The notes: generated by a model from the sequence alone, not told the origin. A stretch of DNA of 64,000 bases from Clostridiales bacterium (GCA_020860715.1 JAJBTU010000033.1:23641-87640); one strand, 5' to 3'; shown: positions 53,358 to 62,925, counted from the first letter of the stretch. Numbers and translations are program-made.

Positions 53358-54986
53358 ATGCTGAAGGTATTTCTGGTAGAAGATGAGACGATTATCCGGG
53401 AGGGGCTGCGCGACATCATCCCCTGGCAGCAGTACGGCTATACGCTGGTGGGCGATGCCGGAGACGGGGAAGAAGCGCTCCCCATGATCCGGCAGACACA
53501 TCCGGATGTACTGATCACAGATATCAAAATGCCGTTTATGGACGGGCTGGCCTTAAGTACTCTGGTCAGCAGGGAATTTCCGAATACAAAGATCATTATC
53601 ATCAGCGGCTATGATGATTTCGAGTATGCAAGGCAGGCGATCCACATCGGTGTGGAGCAGTATCTGCTGAAGCCGGTGACTAAGGCGATGCTGATCAAAA
53701 CCCTGAACGAAGTGTCTGAGAAGATCAGCAGCGAGCGGGAGCAGGAAAACTATCTGGAACAGTTCCGCAGCGAGGTGCAGGAGTATGAACAGTTTTCCAG
53801 AAGGCGGTTTTTCGAGGAACTTGTGACCGGACAGCTTTCCGTGGGGGAGATTTATGAGAAGGCGGAGCAGCTGGGTATCGCAATTCAGGCGCAGAAATAT
53901 AAGATTCTGATGTACAGTATTCTGGTCCGGCATGCACTGGTACAGGATCCGGATGCGAATGAGGCACAGCAGGAGGCGCATGACGGGCTGACGCATTTTT
54001 TCCAGATGTATCCGGAATATCTGGTGTTCCGATGGAATGTTCAGACCTATGCGGTGCTGATTATGGCGCAGGCGGGACAGATGGAGGAACTGACTGCCCG
54101 ATGCCTGGATACGATACGGATGCATGTCCTGCCGATTGAGAATCAGGTCGAATGGCATGTGGCGATCGGAGAGGAGACCTCAAGGCTTTCTGCGCTTCCG
54201 GCCTGTTTTGACGAGGTCAGCCGGATCTACTCTTACCGTCATCTGCTCGGAGACTGCCATGTGCTGACGAAGGAAAATACGTGTGCTCTGATGGAAAACG
54301 AGGAGGAAGGCAGCCTCAAAAATGTCGATATGTCCCGCCTTGACCAGTCGATCCTGCGCGGCTTTCTGGAAAACGGTTCGCCGGAGGAAATCGACAACTT
54401 CGCGGATGAATATATCGGCGGGCTTCATGATGCGGCCACGTCCCGTCTTTTCTGTCAGTATCTGATGCTGAACGTGCGGTTTACCGCGATCGCGTATCTG
54501 GAGGCGCTGGGGTATGAGCAGAAAGATTTTATTGACGACTTTCCTGCAGCGCAGCTTACGGGCAGAAGTCTGGACGCGGAAGAACTTCGGGACTATGTGC
54601 GCACAATCCTGACCAGCGTGTCTGAACTGAAGGAAAAGGAATCCAAAAGCCAGAGTAAGACCGTGATCCGTAAGGCTCTGGAGTACATTGACCATAATTT
54701 TACGAATGAAACGATTTCTCTGAAGGAGGTCGCCGGTCAGGTGAATGTCAGCGCGAATTATTTCAGCGCGGTATTCAGCCAGGAAATGCGCCAGACTTTT
54801 GTGGAGTATCTGACGCAGAAACGTATGGAGTACGCGAAGGAACTGCTGCGGGATTCCGGCCTGCGCTCGGCGGAGGTGGCCGGGAAGGTGGGGTATAAGG
54901 ACCCGCATTACTTCAGCTTTGTATTCCGTAAGACACAGGGATGCACACCGCGGGATTATCGGGCAAAGCACGCGAAGCTGCATTGA
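53358..54986 (+). CDS. YesN-type response regulator with AraC DNA-binding domain
   Basis: A 542-residue regulator. The receiver domain (residues 1-120) has the acidic pair in FLVEDETI, the phosphoacceptor Asp in VLITDIKMPFMDG, Ser/Thr in IIISGYDDFEYARQA and Lys in YLLKPVTK. A long middle region links it to a C-terminal AraC pair of helix-turn-helix motifs (ISLKEVAGQVNVSANYFSAVF and SAEVAGKVGYKDPHYFSFVFRKTQG). It forms a pair with the sensor kinase 166 bases downstream. Such pairs in clostridia control sugar importers, here probably the YtfQ-type operon. Confidence 0.94.
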   Translation: MLKVFLVEDETIIREGLRDIIPWQQYGYTLVGDAGDGEEALPMIRQTHPDVLITDIKMPFMDGLALSTLVSREFPNTKIIIISGYDDFEYARQAIHIGVEQYLLKPVTKAMLIKTLNEVSEKISSEREQENYLEQFRSEVQEYEQFSRRRFFEELVTGQLSVGEIYEKAEQLGIAIQAQKYKILMYSILVRHALVQDPDANEAQQEAHDGLTHFFQMYPEYLVFRWNVQTYAVLIMAQAGQMEELTARCLDTIRMHVLPIENQVEWHVAIGEETSRLSALPACFDEVSRIYSYRHLLGDCHVLTKENTCALMENEEEGSLKNVDMSRLDQSILRGFLENGSPEEIDNFADEYIGGLHDAATSRLFCQYLMLNVRFTAIAYLEALGYEQKDFIDDFPAAQLTGRSLDAEELRDYVRTILTSVSELKEKESKSQSKTVIRKALEYIDHNFTNETISLKEVAGQVNVSANYFSAVFSQEMRQTFVEYLTQKRMEYAKELLRDSGLRSAEVAGKVGYKDPHYFSFVFRKTQGCTPRDYRAKHAKLH

Positions 54987-55152
54987 AACGGGTCGGGATA
55001 TGACTGATGAGGTGAAAGCTGCGCGGGAGTTGGTGGAGGGACTGTCTGACAGGAAGACGATTTGCAACGATTCGGGACAGTACTTCGCAGTTGTGCTGAT
55101 TGTATGACTTTCATGAACAGCTGGAAGGAAGGAACGGGGGAGGAATAACAGG

Positions 55153-56574
55153 ATGAAAAGAGCACGCTCTGCCGCGAGGCCGGTATCATTGAATCAGCGG
55201 ATGCGCACGCTCCTTATGGCCTTTTTTATCCCCATCCTGATCATGATGTGCGTGATGCTTGCCGTGATGGTCAGCTATGTCAGCCAGTATACCTCCATTT
55301 TGCATAATGTCACCACAGCTTCCGAGTTCAATCAGGATTTCAAAGAGAATATCGATCTGAAAATGTATTATTACGTCGTCGGCAGCCATTATTCGGACGG
55401 CCTGCCGATTGAGGAAGTGGAAGCCGCGCAGGAGCTGGCAAGGGGACTGCTTAAGACGACGACGCAGGAGGACAGCTATAAGGCGATCAGCGGCGTACTG
55501 GAGCTGTGTGAGAATCTGGAGGAAAAGATTTATCTGATTGAGGAAACAGACAACTATGACGACCGGCAGACACAGCTGGAGAACAATATTTACGTCCTGA
55601 CGGAGCTGATCCAGGAATATATGTATACGTATCTCTACCACGAAGCGTCCCTTCTGGATACGCTGCAGAATGAGATGGTGAGAAATCTGTGGCTGGAGAT
55701 CGGGTTGGTCGTGGCGGTGGCAGCGATTCTTCTGATTGTGGTGCTGCGGCGCTCCCTGCGTTTCGCTCATTCTATCACTCAGCCGATCAGCGACCTCTGC
55801 GCCCGTGTGCGTTCCATCGGCGACGGCGACCTGACTGTACGGACGCCGATACAGGCGCAGGAGTACGAGATCCAGACCTTAAGCGATGGCTTTGAGGACA
55901 TGGTCGGCCGTTTGGATCAGCAGATCGAGCAGAACCGGCAGGAGCAGGTGCGGCTGCGCAGTGCCGAGCTGGCTCTTCTGCAGGCGCAGATTAACCCGCA
56001 TTTCTTGTATAATACTCTTGACGCCATCGTCTGGCTGATCGAGATGGAAAAAAATGAGCAGGCCGTGGAGATGGTGACCAGCCTGTCTTCCTTTTTCCGC
56101 TCCTCCTTAAGCAACGGGCAGGATGTGATCACGCTGCGCGAGGAAGAGCAGCATGTGCGCAGCTATCTGGAAATTCAGCATGTGCGGTACAAGGATATTC
56201 TGGAATACGAGATTGACATCGCGCCGGAACTGGCGGCATACCGGATTCCCAAGCTGACACTGCAGCCGCTGGTAGAGAACGCGCTCTATCATGGGATCAA
56301 GCTGAAGCGCGGGCAGGGGCAGATCCGTGTGCGCGGACGGATGAAAGAAAATGTGATCCTGCTGACCGTGGAAGATAACGGAGCAGGCATGGACGAAGAG
56401 CGCCTGAAACAGCTGCGCGCCATGCTGAATCATGACACAAGCGTTGGATTTGGTATGTCAACCGTGCAGGAGCGGCTGCAGCTGATGTTTGGCCGGGAAT
56501 ATGGTCTGGAAATAGAGAGCAAAGCGGGAGAGGGAACGCGTGTGACTGTGCGCATTCCGCCGCAGGAAGATTGA
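55153..56574 (+). CDS. YesM-type sensor histidine kinase
   Basis: A 473-residue membrane kinase. One helix near residues 20-45 and one near 175-198 flank an outer domain of about 130 residues. HAMP (ITQPISDLCARVRSIGDGDLTV) is followed by a coiled coil and the His_kinase domain with phosphoacceptor His in QAQINPHFLYNTLDAI. The ATP-binding domain has N-box LVENALYHGI, G1 DNGAGMD and G2 VGFGMSTVQERL. GGAGG precedes the ATG. The next gene encodes a sugar-binding lipoprotein that may act as its ligand sensor outside the membrane. Confidence 0.94.
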   Translation: MKRARSAARPVSLNQRMRTLLMAFFIPILIMMCVMLAVMVSYVSQYTSILHNVTTASEFNQDFKENIDLKMYYYVVGSHYSDGLPIEEVEAAQELARGLLKTTTQEDSYKAISGVLELCENLEEKIYLIEETDNYDDRQTQLENNIYVLTELIQEYMYTYLYHEASLLDTLQNEMVRNLWLEIGLVVAVAAILLIVVLRRSLRFAHSITQPISDLCARVRSIGDGDLTVRTPIQAQEYEIQTLSDGFEDMVGRLDQQIEQNRQEQVRLRSAELALLQAQINPHFLYNTLDAIVWLIEMEKNEQAVEMVTSLSSFFRSSLSNGQDVITLREEEQHVRSYLEIQHVRYKDILEYEIDIAPELAAYRIPKLTLQPLVENALYHGIKLKRGQGQIRVRGRMKENVILLTVEDNGAGMDEERLKQLRAMLNHDTSVGFGMSTVQERLQLMFGREYGLEIESKAGEGTRVTVRIPPQED

Positions 56575-56592
56575 GCAGAAAGAGAGCGTTTT

Positions 56593-57636
56593 ATGATTCC
56601 CACTGAAAGCACGAATAAAAACAGAATCAAAAACAGAATCCGGACCGCAGCAGGACTTGCCGTACTGTCAATATCGGCACTTCTTTCGGGATGCGGAAGC
56701 AGCACCATGGTGCAGACAGAGACGGAGGCTTCGGATGGCCTGATCTCAGTCGCCTTCTCAGAGGTTGGCGCGGAGTCCGACTGGCGTGTGGCAAATTCAG
56801 AATCCATGCGTACGACTTTTACTACGGAAAATGGCTATGAATTTTATTTTGAGGATGCCAAAGGAAAGCAGGAGAATCAGATCACGACCTTGCGCAACTA
56901 CATTCTGCAGGGCGTGGATTACATCGTACTGGATCCGGTGATCGAGACCGGATGGGATGAGGTTCTGGAGGAAGCAAAGGATGCGGGTATTCCGGTCATT
57001 GTCGTAGACCGGATGATTGATGTGGAAGACGAAGATCTGTATACGGCCTGGGTTGGCTCGGATTTCCAGAAAGAGGGTGAGACAGCCATGGAATGGCTGG
57101 AAGACGATCTGGAGAAACAGGGGCGAGCCAGTGATGAGATAAAGATTTTGCATGTGGTGGGAACGCTGGGGGCGACCTCCCAGATCGGTCGTACCGCAGG
57201 CCTTGAGGATGGAGCTGCGGCGCATGAAAACTGGGAAATCATCGCGCAGGTACAGGGCGAGTATACCCAGGCAAAGACATATGAGGTGGTCTCGGAGTTC
57301 CTGAAGGAGACGCAGGATATTGATGTGATCTACTGCGAAAATGATAACTCCGCACTTGGAGCAATTCAGGCACTGGACGAGGCCGGAATCAGCTATGGAG
57401 CGGATGGAGATGTGATCATCATTTCGTTTGATGCGACTGCTGTTGGCCTGACGGCCTGCATGGAGGGAAATATCAACCTGGACGTGGAATGCAATCCGCT
57501 GCACGGACCGCTGGTGGAGGAGATCATCCTGCAGCTTGAAGCGGGCGAGACTCCGGAAAAACTTGCCTATGTGGAAGAAACGTATTTTACCCCGGATATG
57601 CTTACGGAGGAATTGATCGAGTCGCGGGGATATTGA
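56593..57636 (+). CDS. Sugar-binding lipoprotein, YtfQ-like, beside the sensor kinase
   Basis: A 347-residue periplasmic-binding-protein-fold lipoprotein with lipobox LLSGC. The mature part matches the galactofuranose/galactose-binding YtfQ family (DPVIETGWDEVLEEAKDAGIPVIVVDR, ATSQIGRTAGLEDG, YCENDNSALGAIQAL). It is a paralogue of the binding protein at 59.2 kb, but it lies in the same unit as the two-component genes, 18 bases after the kinase stop, with no transporter genes after it. A sensing role, presenting sugar to the kinase's outer domain, is therefore more likely than transport; this is inference from context. Confidence 0.88.
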   Translation: MIPTESTNKNRIKNRIRTAAGLAVLSISALLSGCGSSTMVQTETEASDGLISVAFSEVGAESDWRVANSESMRTTFTTENGYEFYFEDAKGKQENQITTLRNYILQGVDYIVLDPVIETGWDEVLEEAKDAGIPVIVVDRMIDVEDEDLYTAWVGSDFQKEGETAMEWLEDDLEKQGRASDEIKILHVVGTLGATSQIGRTAGLEDGAAAHENWEIIAQVQGEYTQAKTYEVVSEFLKETQDIDVIYCENDNSALGAIQALDEAGISYGADGDVIIISFDATAVGLTACMEGNINLDVECNPLHGPLVEEIILQLEAGETPEKLAYVEETYFTPDMLTEELIESRGY

Positions 57637-57702
57637 TGATGAGAGACTGCGTGTGCACAGGGCAAAGAAATTGATCCCGGAGGATGCCGGGGGCACGCTT
57701 TG

Positions 57703-58785
57703 TCATTTGCCCGCGGCTCCGGTGCTGTCTCCCGTCTGCAGCGCCCATGGACAGGATACGGAGGAAACCGGTTTTCCGGCAATTTCAGCCAGAAGCAGAT
57801 CCGCTGCGGCGCACCATGGTTTTCTGTCTGGGCGTACGGCGCTGGTGATGCGGATCGGCTGCCGGATCGCCGGACCGGAAGAAAAGGCTGTGATGGAGAA
57901 ACGCTGCGGTACCGGCATTCCAAGGCGCAGCAGCTCCCGGATCAGTGCTGCCGCTATAACGTCGTCCTGGCAGACGGCCGCTGTGCAGCCGGGAAGCTGT
58001 ATGCGGATAAAAGAGAGCAGCACTTTAGAATCGGGCATCCGCACATTAAGAGGGTCATACCACAAAAAATCGCGGTCGTCAAAGATGAGGCCGTTCTCGC
58101 AGAGCGCGTGTAAAACGCCTGCATAGCGGCTGGGACCGCTCTGATTGTCGAGACGAAATATTCCGGCAATTTTTTTATGCCCCAGTGCAATCAGATGCCG
58201 GGCCAGTAATTCTCCACCTCCGAAATCATCGGAGGAGACCTGAAGCACCGGACTGCTGCGCAGTTCCGGATAAGATTCCCCAACAAACACTATGGCGGTG
58301 CCGTGTGCAGTCAGCTCCCGGTAAAGAGCAATGTTGGGGTTGGGAAAGGCGGTGCGAACGCCGCGCACGAGCAGGCCGCGGACCGGATGGCGCAGCAGAT
58401 TTAACAGGATGTCCCGCTCTCGGAACGTACGGTTTTCTGTGCTGAAGACCGCTGTGGTATATCCGGCCTTATTCAGGACAGACTCCGTCTCGCCAATGTG
58501 ATAGCGGGAGAGATATCCGGCAACGTCCGGCACGAGCAAAGCAATCTTATGAGAAGAAAGCGCGTCCGGAAACAGGCCGGGAGCGATAAAAGTGCCGCTG
58601 CCCTGCCGCTTTTCAATCAATCCTTCTTTGAGAAGGAGAGCGAGCGCCTGCCGCACGGTCTGGCGGCTGACCCCGTAGGTGCGCATAAGCTGCGCTTCGG
58701 TCGGGAGTTTTTGATCTCCAAGCGGACCTCTGCGGGCAATTTCTTTTTTCAGTGACTCTGCGAGAGCCCTGTATTTGATTTCCAT
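57703..58785 (-). CDS. GntR-LacI hybrid transcriptional regulator (AraR-like)
   Basis: A 360-residue repressor. The N-terminal GntR winged helix (KYRALAESLKKEIARRG, KLPTEAQLMRTYGVSRQTVRQAL) is joined to a C-terminal LacI/periplasmic-binding-type sugar domain (KIALLVPDVAGYLSRYHIGETESVL, GHKKIAGIF). This architecture is that of AraR, which releases DNA when it binds its sugar. GGAGAATACC precedes the ATG at 58785. It lies opposite the importer operon and probably represses it and itself; the AT-rich gap between them has the inverted repeat described there. The inducer is unknown. Confidence 0.9.
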   Translation of the reverse strand: MEIKYRALAESLKKEIARRGPLGDQKLPTEAQLMRTYGVSRQTVRQALALLLKEGLIEKRQGSGTFIAPGLFPDALSSHKIALLVPDVAGYLSRYHIGETESVLNKAGYTTAVFSTENRTFRERDILLNLLRHPVRGLLVRGVRTAFPNPNIALYRELTAHGTAIVFVGESYPELRSSPVLQVSSDDFGGGELLARHLIALGHKKIAGIFRLDNQSGPSRYAGVLHALCENGLIFDDRDFLWYDPLNVRMPDSKVLLSFIRIQLPGCTAAVCQDDVIAAALIRELLRLGMPVPQRFSITAFSSGPAIRQPIRITSAVRPDRKPWCAAADLLLAEIAGKPVSSVSCPWALQTGDSTGAAGK

Positions 58786-58814
58786 GGTATTCTCCGATCC
58801 GTTTTTGTTTCTAT

Positions 58815-58844
58815 CATTTAGCCAGAATCCGGGGAAAAAGTCAA
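58815..58844 (-). promoter_or_regulatory. Promoter of the GntR-LacI regulator
   Basis: On the minus strand TTGACT (58844-58839), an 18-base spacer and TAAATG (58820-58815). Confidence 0.5.
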
Positions 58845-58907
58845 GGTTTCCTGACCCGGGATGAAAATTTTCTCCGTTTGAATGTCCCAAATGCCCCAAC
58901 AGGAGCT

Positions 58908-58930
58908 GTTGTAGAAAAAATTACTACAAC
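58908..58930. promoter_or_regulatory. Candidate operator between regulator and importer
   Basis: Perfect inverted repeat GTTGTAG (58908-58914), 9 bases, CTACAAC (58924-58930), in the divergent region next to an AraR-type gene. Binding by that regulator is inferred. It lies about 65 bases before the regulator's -35. Confidence 0.5.
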
Positions 58931-58974
58931 GAAACGGCGGCATCTGTCTCAGACGGCCTGAGAAAAAGCAAAAG

Positions 58975-59126
58975 AAAATCAACCATTTTTTGTCCGGTCA
59001 GAAAATATTTCCCTTTTTTTAAAAACAAAAATGAAATTGGAATAAATTTGTATTTGATTTATAAGAAAATTAAAATTATTTGTATTGTTCGAAAAGACGA
59101 AACTGTATAAAAAGATAAAAATATTG
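58975..59126. promoter_or_regulatory. AT-rich upstream region of the sugar importer with direct repeats
   Basis: A very AT-rich stretch without genes. ATTTGTATT occurs at 59046-59054 and 59078-59086, 32 bases apart (about three turns), on one face of the helix and upstream of the -35. This could bind the AraC-type response regulator. Confidence 0.4.
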
Positions 59127-59154
59127 TTGACTTTTATTTCATATTTGTTAAAAT
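59127..59154 (+). promoter_or_regulatory. Promoter of the sugar importer operon
   Basis: TTGACT (59127-59132), a 16-base spacer and TAAAAT (59149-59154), about 95 bases before the binding-protein gene. Confidence 0.65.
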
Positions 59155-59249
59155 TACAGACAGAAACAAGAAAACGCGGCTGTATCAAATGTTCGTGCGA
59201 TATTCACAGCCGCAGAGCATTTTTTTAAAGAAAGCGAGGATTTTTTATT

Positions 59250-60224
59250 ATGAAACGTAAACTTATGGCAGTTCTTTGCGTATCCGCTATGACGATGAGC
59301 CTGATGAGCGGCGCTACGATCGCATCCGCAGAGGAAGACGTGATTACCGTTGGCATCATCAACAACGACCCGAACGAGTCCGGTTATCGTACCGCGAACG
59401 TAGCAGACTTCGAGGAAGTTTTCGGTGAGGACAATGAGAACGGATATGAGACTTCTTTCTTCTACAGCCTTGAGAATGAAGAGCAGATTCAGGCAGCAGA
59501 AGGCTTCATCACGGATGAGGTTGACTACCTTCTGATCTCCGCAGCAGATACCACCGGCTGGGACGACGTTCTGGAGTCCGCGCAGGAGATGGGCATCACC
59601 GTTATCCTGTTCGACCGTATGCTGGATGCGGATGAGGATCTCTATGCGGCAGCTGTTGTATCCGATATGTCTGAAGAGGGTGTGACCGCAGTGAACTGGA
59701 TGACCGAGCAGGGCCTTGATGAGTATAACATCATTCACATTCAGGGCCTGATGGGATCTGACGCACAGATCGGCCGTACGACCGCTCTTGATGAGGCTGT
59801 AGAGGCAAATGACAACTGGAACTATGTAGTACAGCAGGCGGCTGACTGGAGTGCAGAGACTGCTCAGGAGATTGTTCAGTCCGTGATCGACTCCGGTGAT
59901 TCCTTCAACGTAATCTATGCAGAGAATGACGATATGGCAAAGGGCGCTGTTGCAGCTCTTGACGCAGCCGGCATTACACACGGTGTTGACGGCGACGTTA
60001 TCGTTATGGGCTTTGACTGCAACCAGTGGGCTCTGGAAGAGCTGCTTGCAGGCAACTGGAACTATGATGGACAGTGCAACCCGTTCCAGGCAGATACGAT
60101 CAACGAGATCATCCAGCAGCTTGAGGCTGGCGAAGAGCTCGAAGAGAAGGTTATCTACTCTGTAGAGGTTGGCTTTGACGCTACGACCATCACACAGGAA
60201 GATGTAGACAACTACGGCATCTGA
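59250..60224 (+). CDS. ytfQ: Sugar ABC transporter substrate-binding protein, YtfQ-like, no lipobox
   Basis: A 324-residue binding protein of the galactofuranose/galactose YtfQ family (VGIINNDPNESGYRTANVADF, AADTTGWDDVLESAQEMGITVILFDR, SDAQIGRTTALDEA, YAENDDMAKGAVAALDAAG). The signal peptide ends SGATIASAEED, a signal peptidase I site, and there is no Cys for lipid attachment, unlike most Gram-positive binding proteins and unlike its paralogue at 56.6 kb. It may be held at the membrane by an uncleaved signal or simply act in the wall space. The codon use is even and strongly biased, suggesting high expression. A terminator separates it from the ATPase gene. Confidence 0.9.
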   Translation: MKRKLMAVLCVSAMTMSLMSGATIASAEEDVITVGIINNDPNESGYRTANVADFEEVFGEDNENGYETSFFYSLENEEQIQAAEGFITDEVDYLLISAADTTGWDDVLESAQEMGITVILFDRMLDADEDLYAAAVVSDMSEEGVTAVNWMTEQGLDEYNIIHIQGLMGSDAQIGRTTALDEAVEANDNWNYVVQQAADWSAETAQEIVQSVIDSGDSFNVIYAENDDMAKGAVAALDAAGITHGVDGDVIVMGFDCNQWALEELLAGNWNYDGQCNPFQADTINEIIQQLEAGEELEEKVIYSVEVGFDATTITQEDVDNYGI

Positions 60225-60262
60225 TAATCCAAGGGTCAAAATAATATCGCAACAGAAATACG

Positions 60263-60292
60263 CGCGGTGCAGCGGGCCTGCACCGCGTTTTT
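60263..60292 (+). terminator. Internal terminator between binding protein and ATPase genes
   Basis: CGCGGTGCAG (60263-60272) pairs perfectly with CTGCACCGCG (60278-60287), with loop CGGGC and five T's. It probably lets only part of transcription through, giving more binding protein than transporter. Confidence 0.9.
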
Positions 60293-60321
60293 ATAAGAAA
60301 TGAGAAAGAGGTGATACAAGG

Positions 60322-61839
60322 GTGAAAGAAAATGCTGTACTGGAAATGAAAAATATCACCAAAAGTTTTCCCGGCGTGCTTGCCCTGCAGAATGTGGATT
60401 TCACGCTCTGCGAGGGTGAGATTCATGCGTTGATGGGGGAAAACGGAGCCGGGAAGTCCACTCTGATCAAGGTGCTGACCGGTGTTTACGGAAAGGACAG
60501 CGGCGAGGTATACCTGAAAGGTAAGGACGGCGCTGTTTCCATCCGTTCTCCGCAGGATGCGCAGGATCTGGGCATCAGCACCGTATATCAGGAGATCACG
60601 CTCTGCCCGAACCTGACGGTCGCGGAGAATATGTACATCGGCCGTGAAAAGGGCTGGAAACAGAACTGGAGAAAGATCAACGCGGATACAAACCGCATCC
60701 TGGAATCTCTGGGGATCCCGGCGAAGGCAACGCAGCAGCTTTCCAGCTGCTCTATTGCGATTCAGCAGATGGTAGCGATCGCGCGTGCGGTCGATATGGA
60801 CTGCAAGGTGCTGATCCTCGATGAGCCGACTTCCTCTCTGGATGAGCAGGAAGTGGAGAAGCTGTTCGGCCTGATGCGGGATCTGAAAGCAAAAGGCGTG
60901 GGAATTATTTTCGTCACGCATTTCCTGGATCAGGTGTATGAAGTCTGTGATAAGATCACGGTCCTGCGGGACGGCAAGCTGGTCGGAGAATTTGTGATTG
61001 AGGATCTTCCGCGTGTGGAACTCGTCTCCAAGATGCTCGGCAAGGATCTGGATGATATGGCCGAGATCAAGGGGGAAGGACAGGAGTACACTGGCGAAGG
61101 CGCCGGCACCGTGTTCTACGAGGCGGAAGGCCTGCAGAGCAACGCGGGTATCCAGCCATTTGATTTTCATATCAAAAAGGGAGAGGTCAACGGCTTTACC
61201 GGACTCCTTGGCTCCGGCCGAAGCGAGTGTGTACGCGCAATATTCGGTGCGGATCATGTGGTCAATGGTAAGGTAAAGATCAAGGGCAAGGATGTCAAGA
61301 TTACGAATCCGCTTGAAGCCATGAAGAACGGCATCGCCTATCTGCCGGAGGATCGCAAGGGCGACGGCATCATCGGCGATCTTTCCGTGCGGGAGAACCT
61401 GATCCTTGCGGCACAGGTGCTGCGGGGGTTCTGCAGACCGTTCTCCAGAGCAGAGGCGGAAAAGGCCGCGGACGAGTATATCAAACTGCTTGACATCAAG
61501 ACAGCCTCACAGGATACACCGATCAAATCGCTCTCCGGCGGCAATCAGCAGAAGGTGATCGTGGCACGCTGGCTGTTCGCGCATCCTGAGTATCTGATTC
61601 TGGATGAGCCGACACGAGGCATTGATATCGGCACCAAGACAGAGATTCAGAAGCTGGTGCTGAAGCTGGCGTCAGAAGGTATGAGCATAACGTTTATTTC
61701 TTCGGAGACAGACGAGATGCTGCGAACCTGTTCGAGACTTGTCGTGATGCGCGACCGCAAGGTAGTCGGCGAACTGACAGGCGACGATCTGAATCAGAAT
61801 AAGATCATGAGTACGATTGCGGGAGGTGAAGAGGCATAA
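60322..61839 (+). CDS. ytfR: Sugar ABC transporter ATP-binding protein (YtfR type)
   Basis: A 505-residue tandem ATPase of the CUT2 importer class. The first half has Walker A GENGAGKST, signature-like LSSCSIAIQQMVAIARAV and Walker B VLILDEPTSSLDEQE. The second half has a degenerate Walker A (GLLGSGRSE), signature LSGGNQQKVIVARWL and Walker B LILDEPTRGIDIGT, the standard asymmetric arrangement. It starts at a GTG with GAGGTG upstream and ends overlapping the next ATG by one base. Confidence 0.93.
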   Translation: MKENAVLEMKNITKSFPGVLALQNVDFTLCEGEIHALMGENGAGKSTLIKVLTGVYGKDSGEVYLKGKDGAVSIRSPQDAQDLGISTVYQEITLCPNLTVAENMYIGREKGWKQNWRKINADTNRILESLGIPAKATQQLSSCSIAIQQMVAIARAVDMDCKVLILDEPTSSLDEQEVEKLFGLMRDLKAKGVGIIFVTHFLDQVYEVCDKITVLRDGKLVGEFVIEDLPRVELVSKMLGKDLDDMAEIKGEGQEYTGEGAGTVFYEAEGLQSNAGIQPFDFHIKKGEVNGFTGLLGSGRSECVRAIFGADHVVNGKVKIKGKDVKITNPLEAMKNGIAYLPEDRKGDGIIGDLSVRENLILAAQVLRGFCRPFSRAEAEKAADEYIKLLDIKTASQDTPIKSLSGGNQQKVIVARWLFAHPEYLILDEPTRGIDIGTKTEIQKLVLKLASEGMSITFISSETDEMLRTCSRLVVMRDRKVVGELTGDDLNQNKIMSTIAGGEEA

Positions 61840-62924
61840 TGGAAAAGAATTCTGCAAAAAAACAAAATCCCTTAAGCGGCCTTCTGCACTCACAGATGAT
61901 GATCCCGCTGGTCGCGCTGGCGCTGCTTCTGGTATTTAACCTTATTATGGATCCGACATTTTTCCGGATTACGCTGGGTACAAACAGTGACGGCAATCCG
62001 GTGCTTTCGGGCAACCTGATTTCTGCGCTGAACAATGGTTCTGAGCTGGCAATCCTGGCGATCGGCATGACGCTCGTGACGGCGGCCTCCGGCGGACAGG
62101 ATATTTCCGTCGGCGCGACCATCGCCATCAGCGGCAGCGCGATGCTCCGCATCCTCTGCGGCACGGAATCCAGCCCGTCTGCACTGGCGGCGCCGATCAT
62201 TCTCGGCTTCCTCGTGGCGGTACTGGTGGGTATGCTCTGCGGTGTGTTTAATGGCGTGCTGGTCGCGGCGTTCCGGATTCAGCCGATGATTGCTACCCTG
62301 ATCCTGTATACGGCAGGACGTTCGATTGCGGCATGGATCAACAACAATCAGCTGCCGATCGTGCCGGGTAAAGTATTTACATACTTTGGCGGGTTTATTC
62401 CGGGCTGTCCGGTTCCGACGCCGTTCCTGATCGCAGTCCTGTGCATTATCGTGATTGCGCTGGTGATGAAGTTCACAAATCTGGGCCTCTATATCCAGTC
62501 TGTTGGCATCAATGAGAACGCAGCAAAGCTGAACGGTTTGAAGCCGGCGTTTATCAAGATTCTGTCTTTCGTGATTCTGGGCGTGTGCGTTGCGGTCGCG
62601 GCTCTGATCAAGTGCAGCCGTACCTCGACGATCAACTACTCCGTTGTTGCGCAGAATATTGAGATGGACGCGATCCTTGCGGTAGCGCTGGGCGGCAACA
62701 GCCTGGGCGGCGGCAAGTTTAACATCTGGGCTTCTGTTGTTGCGGCATATGTGATCCAGCTGCTGACAACGACCCTTTATAAATTCAAGGTATCCTCGGA
62801 TGCCCTTCCGGCATACAAGGCAGTCGTCGTCATTCTGCTGATCGTGTTCAGCTCTCCGGTTGTGAAGGAAAAGCTGTCAGAAATCAGCAAGCGCAGGAAA
62901 GCGACAGCAAAGGAGGTGGGCTGA
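61839..62924 (+). CDS. ytfT: Sugar ABC transporter permease 1 (YtfT type)
   Basis: A 361-residue membrane subunit with about nine to ten helices. The BPD_transp_2 signatures are LAILAIGMTLVTAASGGQDISVGA and NENAAKLNGLKPAFIKILSFVILG. It follows the ATPase with a TAATG overlap, so it is translationally coupled. The pair with the next permease forms the heterodimeric channel, as in the E. coli Ytf system. Confidence 0.92.
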   Translation: MEKNSAKKQNPLSGLLHSQMMIPLVALALLLVFNLIMDPTFFRITLGTNSDGNPVLSGNLISALNNGSELAILAIGMTLVTAASGGQDISVGATIAISGSAMLRILCGTESSPSALAAPIILGFLVAVLVGMLCGVFNGVLVAAFRIQPMIATLILYTAGRSIAAWINNNQLPIVPGKVFTYFGGFIPGCPVPTPFLIAVLCIIVIALVMKFTNLGLYIQSVGINENAAKLNGLKPAFIKILSFVILGVCVAVAALIKCSRTSTINYSVVAQNIEMDAILAVALGGNSLGGGKFNIWASVVAAYVIQLLTTTLYKFKVSSDALPAYKAVVVILLIVFSSPVVKEKLSEISKRRKATAKEVG

Positions 62925-62925
62925 T

